Part shown: positions 43,745-54,200 of the stretch, one piece after another
How positions within the stretch are numbered: the stretch's first letter is position 1
How the letters are laid out: every line of letters begins with the position of its first letter
Assembly (NCBI RefSeq): GCF_046058945.1
Contig: NZ_CP175511.1
Coordinates: forward strand, 2,232,001 to 2,296,000
Length of the DNA stretch: 64,000 bases
Source of the DNA: Brochothrix campestris
GTDB lineage: Bacteria > Bacillota > Bacilli > Lactobacillales > Listeriaceae
Direction: 5' to 3'
Translations under genes and position numbers: made by a program
The notes under the pieces: model-generated
The model's database searches: none
What the model was told of the DNA's origin: nothing
The model's input: only the letters and a program-made list of their open reading frames with translations

Positions 43745-45085
43745 TTAATCGTTTAAATCAGGTGTTACCGTCGGTTTCGTCATGAGAGCAATCACCCAGC
43801 CGACAACAAGACCTATACCACCCATCACAACCCATCCCATTGAGATTTCATAGAATGGTAAATAATTAGCAAAGAATTTATCGATAAAACCAAGATTAAT
43901 ATTTAAGGCTCTGAAAAATTCTGTTACTGATATAACTGCTGTAAATAAAATCGTTGAGACATAAACAACGCGACGTCCTTTAAACAAACCATTAAGGAAG
44001 GTTAAAATAACAAGTACAACTGTTAGTGGGTATACCGCCATTAACACCGGTACTGAGTAGGCAATGATTTTACTTAAACCAATATTAGCTACTAACCCTG
44101 CAAAGACAGAGAAGATAACCACAAACGCTTTGTAATTAATCATCGGCAATAATTTATTGAAGTAACTCGCACAAGCGGTTACGAGTCCAATACTTGTTGT
44201 TAAACAAGCAAGGAAAACGATGGCTGCCAATAAAATCTTACCAAAACTACCAAAGTAAAACTGTGCGGCTCCTGATAAAACAGGGCTACCGTTGGCTTGT
44301 CTACCTAATTCCGCCACACTTTGCGTCCCAATTAAACCAATAAAGACGTAGATGAATGCCAGTAAGACAATCGCAATCAAGCCAGTTTTCGTTGACATAA
44401 TCGCGATTTGTTTGCGCGATTTGGCACCGACAGCCTTCACGGCATTGACCACAATAATCCCAAACACGAGTGCTGCAAGAGCATCCATAGTCATATAACC
44501 TTCTAAAAAGCCGCTAACAAATGAATCACTTATATACTTACCAGTGGCAGCTTCTGCTGTTCCCATTGGCTTAACAAGAGATGCAATAATAAGTACTAAA
44601 ATAACAACGAGCAATAATGGCGTTAATAATTTTCCAACGCGATCAACAATCTTCGATGGCGACAAAGATAATAATAAAGTGACTCCAAAAAAGATAATTG
44701 TAAAGATTGCTAAACCGATTGTCATGTGACCTTCACTTAAAAACGGTGCCACTCCAATTTCAAACGATACTGTTCCCGTACGGGGAAGTGCAAAAAATGG
44801 TCCAATTGTTAAATAAAGGACTACTGTAAAAATCAGGCCATAAATAGGATGCACACGACTCGCTAAGCTTTGTAGATCCTCCTTACCTGATAATCCGATT
44901 GCTAAAATACCTAAAAAAGGAAGACCTGTACCGGTAATTAAAAAACCAATAATTGCTGGCCAGTAATGTGTACCTGCTTCTTGACCTAAAAATGCGGGGA
45001 AAATTAAATTTCCTGCTCCAAAAAATAATGCGAATAACATTAAACCAATCGCTAAATAGGCACTAAACCCAATTTTCTTTTCCAT
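43745..45085 (-). CDS. brnQ: Branched-chain amino acid carrier BrnQ
   Basis: A 446-residue LIVCS-family symporter with about 12 membrane helices. FFGAGNLIFPAFLGQEAG near the N-terminus is the family signature. It imports Leu, Ile and Val with Na+ or H+. AGGAGG precedes the ATG. No T-box is visible upstream; a CodY-like sequence overlaps the promoter. Confidence 0.94.
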   Translation of the reverse strand: MEKKIGFSAYLAIGLMLFALFFGAGNLIFPAFLGQEAGTHYWPAIIGFLITGTGLPFLGILAIGLSGKEDLQSLASRVHPIYGLIFTVVLYLTIGPFFALPRTGTVSFEIGVAPFLSEGHMTIGLAIFTIIFFGVTLLLSLSPSKIVDRVGKLLTPLLLVVILVLIIASLVKPMGTAEAATGKYISDSFVSGFLEGYMTMDALAALVFGIIVVNAVKAVGAKSRKQIAIMSTKTGLIAIVLLAFIYVFIGLIGTQSVAELGRQANGSPVLSGAAQFYFGSFGKILLAAIVFLACLTTSIGLVTACASYFNKLLPMINYKAFVVIFSVFAGLVANIGLSKIIAYSVPVLMAVYPLTVVLVILTFLNGLFKGRRVVYVSTILFTAVISVTEFFRALNINLGFIDKFFANYLPFYEISMGWVVMGGIGLVVGWVIALMTKPTVTPDLND

Positions 45086-45146
45086 TCGTTTTCCTCCTCA
45101 CGCTGTTAACGCTCATTGATGTCATTATTACTCACTATAACCATCT

Positions 45147-45182
45147 CATCCTAATATTTAGAATTGTCTGATTTTTCAAGCG
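45147..45182 (-). promoter_or_regulatory. brnQ promoter with CodY-like site
   Basis: On the minus strand TTGAAA, 17 bases, TATTAG. AATTGTCTGATTTTT at 45162-45176 matches 11 of 15 bases of the CodY box AATTTTCWGAAAATT. CodY control of brnQ is usual in Bacillota, but this match is only fair. Confidence 0.45.
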
Positions 45183-45362
45183 TGAAGGATAATGAACTAC
45201 CACATATAGTATACATGATAGCACCGATAGAATAAAGTCGCTCACCATTCTCTGCTCTGTATATGGAAAAAAATGATTTTCAAAACTAACTATCCGTTTC
45301 ATGTTATAATAGACTGAACATTTAGATAAGTCAACAGTAAGATCAAACTGATACATACTAAA

Positions 45363-46399
45363 AGCGGACTCACAAGCTTTTATTAAAACTCGTCATCAGC
45401 TTGATTGCCGCTAAATCATTTGGTTTTTTCGCGACTAAAATTTCCCAACCGACGGTACTCGGCGAATTGTTGGCAGGAATCCTCATTGGACCTGCTGTCT
45501 TACAACTGCCTTCTCCATCTCAATTGGTCAGCGTTTTAAGCGCACTTAGTGTCATTCTCTTGATGTTTTCTGTCGGTCTCGAAACAAACTTAAAAGCGTT
45601 GAATCATTACAAAGACCTTTCAACAATGGTTGCAATCTTCGGAGTTGTTTTCCCAATCTTAGTAGGCTTCTTAATCGGATTTATGACCGGGAGGACAACA
45701 GCACATTCCTTCTTTCACGCTTTGTTATATACTGCCACCTCGGGGCACCATTTAAGTGCAAACCGTCAAAAAACTAAACTTTTTTCAGTTCAAAAAAGAG
45801 CGTAATCGTTTTAATTGTTTTTTTGTCAACCAAGATTGAAAGCCTCTCGATATTGCCTGGGAAATTTATTGTTTTCAGTTGCTTTTGTTTTATCGGTTGA
45901 TTATTTATCCCCATATTATTGCAAGGCTTAGCCAAAACACAAATCCATGAAGCCTCTCTGTGCGTTGCCCTTATCAGCGCTTTATTCGCCAGGTTGATCA
46001 TAGGGAAAGCAACTTTAAAGCAAGCTCTCCAACAAAAAGGTGAACCGCTTGCACAAACTTTAATTATCCCGGTCTTTTTTGCTAGTATTGTCTTATCCTT
46101 ACAACTGACAGAAATTAAAGAACATTTACTTCTGACGATTATCCTTTGCCTTAGGCTGTATTCACTAATATAATCGGTACTGGTATCGGTGCTTATTATG
46201 TGGATTCAACCCACAGTCATCACTTATAATTGCTACAGTAATGGTGTCTCGTGGTGAAATCGCCTTAATTTTAGCGGCCTTAGGTTTACAACAGACGCTT
46301 TTTCCAGAGACCTATTACGTTTCAATCATTTTCTTCACTGTACTAACTCCTTTTTTATTACCAAATCATTCAAATATACCACTTAAAAAAAGACCGTAA
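45363..46399 (+). pseudogene. Decayed cation:proton antiporter (CPA2 type)
   Basis: Pieces of one antiporter lie in different frames. First LLLKLVISLIAAKSFGFFAT...QPTVLGELLAGILIGPAVLQ to ATSGHHL near 45755, then a shifted part with VALISALFARLIIGKATLKQ and PVFFASIVLSL near 45960-46170, then MVSRGEIALILAALGLQQTL to the end. There is no start codon for the N-terminal piece, and at least two frameshifts or deletions break it. TATAAT at 45305-45310 is a relic promoter. Non-functional. Confidence 0.85.
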
Positions 46400-46410
46400 A
46401 TAGTAGTAAT

Positions 46411-46438
46411 TTGCTATCCAACAAGATTAATGCTATAC
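46411..46438 (+). promoter_or_regulatory. Strong extended -10 promoter, no gene downstream
   Basis: TTGCTA, 17-base spacer, TGC-TATACT. It faces the 300-bp non-coding stretch up to 46714. Confidence 0.8.
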
Positions 46439-46444
46439 TATTAT

Positions 46445-46714
46445 TATATAGTAATAGAAATGTACGGCATTCTACTAGATGTTTTTGTAGATACTTTTTC
46501 ACACTGGCGTGGCTATAGGGCCACAAGGACGTAAAAGATGGCAGGGTTTACGTTGCTTAAGTTAGAAAGCACAAGTTGAGAATGATTCCGCGGCTTAAAC
46601 AGATGCGTCTGTTTATATGATAATTAAACTTCGACCCAATGAACGGTCACTTAATATTAAATTAACATTATATTACCTATTAAAGAGCCACTCTGACATT
46701 GAAGAGTGGCTCTT
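46445..46714 (+). ncRNA. Candidate structured non-coding RNA
   Basis: The stretch behind the promoter has no frame of note but several hairpins: CTATTA..TAATAG at 46439-46458, TCTAC..GTAGA near 46473, ACGTAAA..TTTACGT near 46530-46556, AAACAGA-TGCG-TCTGTTT near 46600. It ends at a 12-bp stem AAGAGCCACTCT / AGAGTGGCTCTT (46683-46714). It does not match the SRP, RNase P, tmRNA or 6S patterns I know. The end hairpin has only a short T tail, so the 3' end is uncertain. Confidence 0.5.
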
Positions 46715-46730
46715 GTCCATTTCCACAAAT

Positions 46731-46766
46731 AAAAAACCAAAATGCACTTAGCATTTTGGTTTTTTA
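46731..46766 (-). terminator. Terminator of the M23 hydrolase gene
   Basis: Stem AAAAAACCAAAATGC / GCATTTTGGTTTTTT, five-base loop, leftward tail TTTATTTG. Confidence 0.92.
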
Positions 46767-46771
46767 TTTAC

Positions 46772-48058
46772 TTAGAAGAAAAGTTCCGGATTCAACAAGT
46801 TACCTTCTCCACCATACATCGAAGTTCGAATTTCAAAATGGAGGTGAGTTCCCGTTGACTGCCCCGTTGATCCCATTCCGCCAATCACTTGACCTTGGGA
46901 TACTTTATCACCCACATGAACCGATTGCGATGATTGATGAGCATATAAAGTATAGTTGCCATCTTCATGTTGAATTAATGTCGCCATCCCATAACCACTA
47001 ACTGGCGCACCATCATTTTGAGCAATCACAACAGTCCCACTTTTGGATGCATAAATAGGCGAACCTGGCGCACCACCAAAATCGGTGCCTTTATGGAAAC
47101 CACTTGCATCAAGACCTTCACGAGCGCCGTAATGTGATGTAATTGGTGCCAAAGTTGGTCGAATGTAGCCACTTCCTGTTTGAGCCGGTGGTTTTACTTC
47201 TTCTAACTCAGAAGCCTCAGTTTCTTTATCTGCAACGATAACGTTTTCTTTTTCTGTTGACGAGGCTGTTGTTTCACTTACCTTATCAATGTGTGCCACT
47301 GTTTTTTCAGATGATTTCACAATATCTTCAGTTGTTCTTTTTGTTGCTTTCGCTGCTAGTTTTCGTTGTTTTTCAGCTGCAGCAGAAGCTTTTTTTGCGG
47401 CTGCTTCAGCTTTTTCTGCGGCAACTCTCACTAGTTCGACTTCTTTCTTCGTTTGAATCGTCGTTTTTTCTGTCGCTAATCGCGCAATAACAGCAGTTTT
47501 CGTTGCTTCTTGTTCTTTTAAATCAATGGCATTTTGTTCAATCGCAACGATATTTTCACGTTGTCTATTCATTATGTTTTTAGCTTTGACCTCGGCTCGA
47601 TCAACGCGTTCTTTATCTTCTTTTTGCGAATTGAACATCTCGCGATTAGCTGTTACTAAACGTGTGACAACATTAACACGTGCAATCGCATCGGTTACTG
47701 ATTCCGCATTTAAGACAAAATCAACATAGTTTACTGTTTGACCATTTGATTGCAATGTTCGTGCTTGTTTCGCCAATACTGCACGACGCTTTTCCATCTT
47801 ATCTTCTAACTGCACGCTTCGCTTAGATAATTTATCGGCTTGAAGTTGCTGCTTCTTTATTTCTTTTAACAATTTTTTTGAATTAGCTTGATTTTCTTTT
47901 ATTTTATCAGTCAACTCGACTAATTGTTCTTTGGTTGTTTTAGCTTGAATGTCAATATTTTCAATTTGATCACTATAAGTATCTGCATGAACACTGTTTA
48001 ATCCTAAAGGAACAGTCAATCCGATAATTAGTGTACCTGTAATAAATTTTTTAAGCAT
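46772..48058 (-). CDS. Coiled-coil M23 peptidoglycan endopeptidase (PcsB/CwlO-like architecture)
   Basis: A 428-residue secreted hydrolase. Signal peptide ends VHA; long coiled coil (about 30-250) with the PcsB-like VNYVDFVLNAESVTDAIARV segment; C-terminal LytM domain (about 310-428) with zinc ligands HKGTDFGG and HLHFE. The start is ATG 48058; AGGGAG is 13 bases upstream, a long spacing. Such proteins cut cross-links during growth and are often activated by FtsEX. A perfect WalR box stands upstream. Confidence 0.93.
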   Translation of the reverse strand: MLKKFITGTLIIGLTVPLGLNSVHADTYSDQIENIDIQAKTTKEQLVELTDKIKENQANSKKLLKEIKKQQLQADKLSKRSVQLEDKMEKRRAVLAKQARTLQSNGQTVNYVDFVLNAESVTDAIARVNVVTRLVTANREMFNSQKEDKERVDRAEVKAKNIMNRQRENIVAIEQNAIDLKEQEATKTAVIARLATEKTTIQTKKEVELVRVAAEKAEAAAKKASAAAEKQRKLAAKATKRTTEDIVKSSEKTVAHIDKVSETTASSTEKENVIVADKETEASELEEVKPPAQTGSGYIRPTLAPITSHYGAREGLDASGFHKGTDFGGAPGSPIYASKSGTVVIAQNDGAPVSGYGMATLIQHEDGNYTLYAHQSSQSVHVGDKVSQGQVIGGMGSTGQSTGTHLHFEIRTSMYGGEGNLLNPELFF

Positions 48059-48127
48059 TTTCGATTCGACACTCCCTTTATTTATCAATATAGCTTTATT
48101 AGTGTAACATATCTAACCTCCTTCAAT

Positions 48128-48144
48128 GTTACAATCGGATAACA
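48128..48144 (-). promoter_or_regulatory. WalR box with promoter
   Basis: Minus strand TGTTAT-CCGAT-TGTAAC fits TGTWAH-N5-TGTWAH exactly. It overlaps a -35 (TTGTAA) that is 17 bases from a -10 (TATGTT). WalR should control this hydrolase. Confidence 0.82.
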
Positions 48145-48240
48145 ATACCATTACTAATTCCTTATTTCAATAATAAAAACAACCTCCTTTTACTACAAAA
48201 AAAAAGTAGTAAACCAATAAGGTTTACTACTTAAAAAACA

Positions 48241-51200
48241 TTAAATCCTTGTTTTTCGTAACGTTATCATGCTGAATAACATCATTAACATACCAAGCGC
48301 TATCAAACCTTTATCCGTTTCTTCACCTGTACTTGGTAAAGTCACTTGGTCAGTTTCTTGTGTTGTCGCTTTGGCGGGGGTATATACTGTCACTCCGTCT
48401 TGTTGCTTACCTGTAAGTAATACGTCATTTGATGGTATCAACGGTAAAAGAATTGTTTCTTCTCTCTCAGGCTGATTGTTATCAACCATGACTGGTAATT
48501 CGTTTACTTCTGGTGTTTCACTTGTTTCTGGTGTTTCGCTTGTTTCTGGTGTTTCACTTGTCTCTGGTGTTTCGCTTGTTTCTGGTGTTTCGCTTGTTTC
48601 TGGTGTTTCGCTTGTTTCTGGTGTTTCGCTTGTTTCTGGTGTTTCGCTTGTTTCTGGTGTTTCGCTTGTTTCTGGTGTTTCGCTTGTTTCTGGTGTTTCG
48701 CTTGTTTCTGGTGTTTCGCTTGTTTCTGGTGTTTCGCTTGTTTCTGGTGTTTCGCTTGTTTCTGGTGTTTCGCTTGTTTCTGGTGTTTCGCTTGGCTCCT
48801 CTGGATATGGAGTGATTTCAGGTGTCGGTTCAACTTCCATCTTATTGATAAAGTCACCTAGATTAGTCATAATTGTCTCCGTCATCACATCGCTAATCAT
48901 AAATTCACGTTTTTCAGATGATAATTCGTATCCAATTGGCGCCTGCGTTTCTTGAAGGTAGTAATGACCAGGTGCTAATCCTACTACAGTCACTGTCCCA
49001 GTTTCATCTGATACAACATTTTCTAAGACAGGAACGTCTAAATCAGTATTAACAATTTCAAAAACAGCATTCGCTAATGGTTGTTGCTTATCATCAACTT
49101 TAGTTAATGCCACTGTGCTTTGGTAATTCGCAAGTTTGCCCGCATCGACCACTTTTGGCTCGCCTGCTTGCTCTGCTTTAATTTCAAACGCCATCGCTGT
49201 TGGGTTAAGGATGTAACCTGCTGGCGCTTTTGTTTCTACAAAGCTGTATTTGCCTGGTGCTAAATCGTTAACCGTTACTTTTCCTTCGTCGTCCGCTTTT
49301 ACTGATGCAACAACCGCATCAGTTTCATCGATTACATTGAAGGCTGCTCCTGCTAATGGTTTGCCGTCGGCATCTGTTTTTAGTAATGTTGCTGTGCCTT
49401 GATAGTTCACAAACGCGCCTGTTTCAATCACTTTTGGCTCGCCTGCTTGCTCTGCTTTAATTTCAAACGCAACCGGGGTTGTGTTTAAAATGTAACCTGT
49501 TGGCGCTTTTGTTTCTACAAAGCTGTATTTGCCTGGCGCTAAATCGTTAACCGTTACTTTTCCTTCGTCGTCCGCTTTTACTGATGCAACAACCGCATCA
49601 GTTTCATCGATTACATCGAAGGCTGCTCCTGCTAATGGTTTGCCGTCGGCATCTGTTTTTAGTAATGTTGCTGTGCCTTGATAGTTCACAAACGCGCCTG
49701 TTTCAATCACTTTTGGCTCGCCTGCTTGCTCTGCTTTAATTTCAAACGCAACCGGGGTTGTGTTTAAAATGTAACCTGTTGGCGCTTTTGTTTCTACAAA
49801 GCTGTATTTTCCTGGTGCTAAATCGTTAACCGTTACTTTTCCTTCGTCGTCCGCTTTTACTGATGCAACAACCGTATCAGTTTCATCAATCACATCGAAG
49901 GCTGCTCCTGCTAATGGTTTGCCGTCGGCATCTGTTTTTAGTATTGTTGCTGTGCCTTGATAATTCGCAAACGCGCCCGCATCGACTACTGTTGACTCCG
50001 CTGTCGGGTCAGCAGTTACTTCAAATGCAACCGGTGTTGTATTTAAAATGTAACCTGTTGGCGCTTTTGTTTCTACAAAGCTGTATTTTCCTGGTGCTAA
50101 ATCGTTAACCGTTACTTTTCCTTCGTCGTCCGCTTTTACTGATGCAATGACCGCATCAGTTTCATCAATCACATCGAAGGCTGCTCCTGCTAATGGTTTG
50201 CCGTCGGCATCTGTTTTCAGTAATGTTGCTGTGCCTTGATAATTCACAAACGCGCCTGTTTCGATCACTTTTGGCTCGCCTGCTTGTTCTGCTTTAATTT
50301 CAAACGCCATCGCTGTTGGGTTAAGGATGTAACCTGCTGGCGCTTTTGTTTCTACAAAGCTGTATTTGCCTGGTGCTAAATCGTTAACCGTTACTTTTCC
50401 TTCGTCGTCCGCTTTTACTGATGCAACAACCGCATCAGTTTCATCGATTACATTGAAGGCTGCTCCTGCTAATGGTTTGCCGTCGGCATCTGTTTTTAGT
50501 AATGTTGCTGTGCCTTGATAGTTCACAAACGCGCCTGTTTCAATCACTTTTGGCTCGCCTGCTTGCTCTGCTTTAATTTCAAACGCAACCGGGGTTGTGT
50601 TTAAAATGTAACCTGTTGGCGCTTTTGTTTCTACAAAGCTGTATTTGCCTGGCGCTAAATCGTTAACCGTTACTTTTCCTTCGTCGTCCGCTTTTACTGA
50701 TGCAACAACCGCATCAGTTTCATCGATTACATCGAAGGCTGCTCCTGCTAATGGTTTGCCGTCGGCATCTGTTTTTAGTAATGTTGCTGTGCCTTGATAG
50801 TTCACAAACGCGCCTGTTTCAATCACTTTTGGCTCGCCTGCTTGCTCTGCTTTAATTTCAAACGCAACCGGGGTTGTGTTTAAAATGTAACCTGTTGGCG
50901 CTTTTGTTTCTACAAAGCTGTATTTTCCTGGTGCTAAATCGTTAACCGTTACTTTTCCTTCGTCGTCCGCTTTTACTGATGCAACAACCGCATCAGTTTC
51001 ATCGATTACATCGAAGGCTGCTCCTGCTAATGGTTTGCCGTCGGCATCTGTTTTTAGTATTGTTGCTGTGCCTTGGTAGTTAATTACTTCACCTACATCC
51101 AACACTGTTGGTTGGCCTGCCTGTGTTTCACTAATTTCAAAGTCGATTGGAGTCGTGTTTAAGATGTAGCCTGTTGGTGCTGTTGTTTCGATAAAGCTGT

Positions 51201-54200
51201 ATTTGCCTGGTGCTAAGCCAGCAACTGTTACTTCACCCGCTTCATCTGAAGTCGCTGTTTTCACAAGTACGCCCTCTTTATCTACAATGTTAAAGACTGC
51301 ATTCGCTAGTGGCTTATGGTCTGCCGTTTCTTTATGTAAACGAACAGTTCCTTGATAATTGGCTAACGTTCCTAGTTCAACGATAGCGGGTTCATTATCT
51401 GTTGCTGCCGTAATCACAAACGGTTGTTCGACCGTATTTCTAATGTAGCCCGATGGTGCCTTTGTTTCTGTCACAGTATAGTCCCCTGGTGCAAGATGAG
51501 TTACTTTGATAACGCCATCTTTGTCAGAGGTAACCGTTTTAACGATGTCACCCGCTGCCTTTTTAATGGTGAACTCTGCATCGGCTAGTGGATGACCTTC
51601 AGTATCAGTTTTCGTTAAAGTCATGCTACCTTGATAGTTTACTAACGAACCTACTTCTACTAATTGAGGCTCACCTACTTGCTTATCTTTAATTTCAAAC
51701 GGTTTTTTAGCTGTATTCAAAATATAACCCGGTGCTGCATTCGTTTCGACAAAGTTATAGCTACCTGGCGCTAAACCACTGACATAAACTTCACCTTTGT
51801 CATTGGATACTCCTGATTTGATCACATTATTATTAGCATCAACAATATCAAATGCCACATTTTTAATCGCTTTTCCTTCTGCATCTGTCTTAACTAGTTT
51901 TGCTTTCCCTTGATAGTTGAAAAACGTTCCTAAATCGATTGTAACCGGCGTTATGGCTGTTGTTTCATCAATTGTAAACGGTGTTTTTGTCGAATCTAGG
52001 ATATAACCGTCTGGTGCCTTGTCTTCTACTAAATAATATGAACCAGGCACAAGATTATTAATATTGATTTGGCCTTTATTGTCTGAAACGGCTGTTTTAA
52101 TTGTTTCATCACTACTGTTAACTACTTTATATGTTGCGCCTGCTAACGGTGTGCCATCAGCGGCTGTTTTTGTTGCTTTAATACTACCTTGATAATTTGT
52201 CATCGTAACTGTCGTTGGAACCATTGTACCATCTGCATTTAATGCCACTGTAAACGGTTGTGGTGTTGTGTTTAGCACATAACCAATTGGTGCTCCAACT
52301 TCTTTTAATTGATAATCACCTTCGATTAAACCTTCTATCGCTAACTGCCCGTTAGTATCAGAGGTTAAATTCGGGAACACGATGTTTCCATCTTTATCAA
52401 GTACATTAAAGACTGCTCCCGCTAAGCCTGTGCCCGCTTGATTAATCTTTTTAACTGTTACTAATGTTTTCGGATTTTCGACTGTCAAATCCATCATCGG
52501 ATTTTCAGTTGTAACTTTGACAGTTACTTTTTTACCTGCAGCATAAGCTGGGTTAAGTGAATAACCTGCCGGAGCATCCATTTCTTTAATAAGATAGTCA
52601 CCCGCACGTAAACCGTTAAATGTTAATGTTCCATCTGCGCCGGTTTTACCTGAACGCAAGGCCGTTTTTCCTGTTTTATCGTAAACGACAAAGGTTGTAT
52701 CTGCAATCGCTGCCTTTGTTGTTTCATCAATTTTAGTGATTTTCAAACCACCGCGTACACCTACAATATCACCCGAACCGGATGATAGTTGCACGGTAAT
52801 TTCTTTGGAGTGCTTTTGAATTTGCATTGTTACATTATCGCCTGTCATTTCAACTACATTGTTTACCTTTTCACCATTATCAGCATCAATGACTGACGAA
52901 TAGTTTAATACATAAGGACGATCGATTGTTTTTAAGAATTCCAACTCGAAACTTTGCTTCCCTGTTGATCCATCTGTACTAATCGTTAACTTGTAGTCAA
53001 CACCTTCTACTAGCGGCGTATCTGTTTTCGCTGTGATACCACTATTGGCAGATACATCAGTTGGATATAAGTGGAAAGAGTCTTGATCTAATACTTGATT
53101 AGATGTTGGATCATCTTTGATTTTGTAATTTTTAACAGTTGACTGGTTACGATTGATTGTAATAACCCAGTCAATTTTATCACCCTCTTGTTTCCCTGCT
53201 TTATCAACAAGAAATTGACCATTTGGCACTGATACTGTTGCTGTTAGCGGATAGTCAGTACCATCATTCGTAAATGTTGCTGTATTATTATACTTCTCTA
53301 CTATTATTTGACCTGCAAGCGAGGTTTTAAACTCTAAAGCAACTGAACTTTCATTACCTTTAAACGCTTTTGTAAATACTACCTCAATGGTATAATTGTT
53401 TGCTGCTGTTGGTGTTGTTAACGTATACTCACTCGGATCAAGTGCGACACCTTTAACAACTTTTCCGTTTTTTGTAACACTATAATGATATACCTGTGCT
53501 GATTTATCAACATAAACCTGATTCGTTGCTGTTGTTTCATCAAAAGGAATTTTATCTGTAATTTTGGCATTATTCAAATCAGCTCGGTTATAGTTTGCAT
53601 TAATGAGCCATGTGATTTCTTTTGTTTGTGCATTATAACTACCTGACTTTGAACCATTACTCAATGTTTCTGCTGGAGCAGTATAATCTTTCGAACTGGT
53701 CGAATTATAGTTTTTACCATCTTCACTCGTCCATGATAATTGTGCTGTGTTATCATATTTAGTTGTCTTATTAGCAAATGCTTCGTAATGTGTTTGATAC
53801 GTTAGAATGAATTGATGGTTTGTCGTTGCATAGTTACCAATGAAGGTGATATCAAAACCAGTCTTATCGCCTGTTTTTGCTGTCAACGTGTAATCTGTTC
53901 CTTCTTTTAATACTTTATCACTCGCACTCTTATCAACTAATTTTAGTGAATTAGGTACTAACGTTAACGCGTTGCTACTAAAAGTATCATTTATCTTCAT
54001 ATTTTTCATTGTATAACCTGTCGTATTTAGTGTCATTTTCCAGTTGACTGTTTCGGCATCGTTATCTGATCCATCGATTTCTTTAATAATACTACTCTGA
54101 ACAGAACGACCATTAACCACTACGTCCTCAGACGTAGGTGCTGACACTGTATTTTTAAAGTTACTTTCAGTAGTAACAATACCCGCATCTTTAATGCCAT

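Noticed and set aside
45135..45356. 73-residue leftward frame upstream of brnQ
   Set aside because: It overlaps the promoter region, has no ribosome site and has unlikely composition.
45086..45362. T-box riboswitch upstream of brnQ
   Set aside because: No T-box sequence, specifier hairpin or terminator/antiterminator pair is visible.
48476..48955. Long rightward open frames over the SETPET repeat of the giant adhesin
   Set aside because: They are the complement of a tandem repeat, have no ribosome site and encode monotonous peptides.
49130..51090. CRISPR-like regular spacing
   Set aside because: The period is 279 bp, in frame, and encodes SpaA domains. There are no short repeats with unique spacers and no cas genes.
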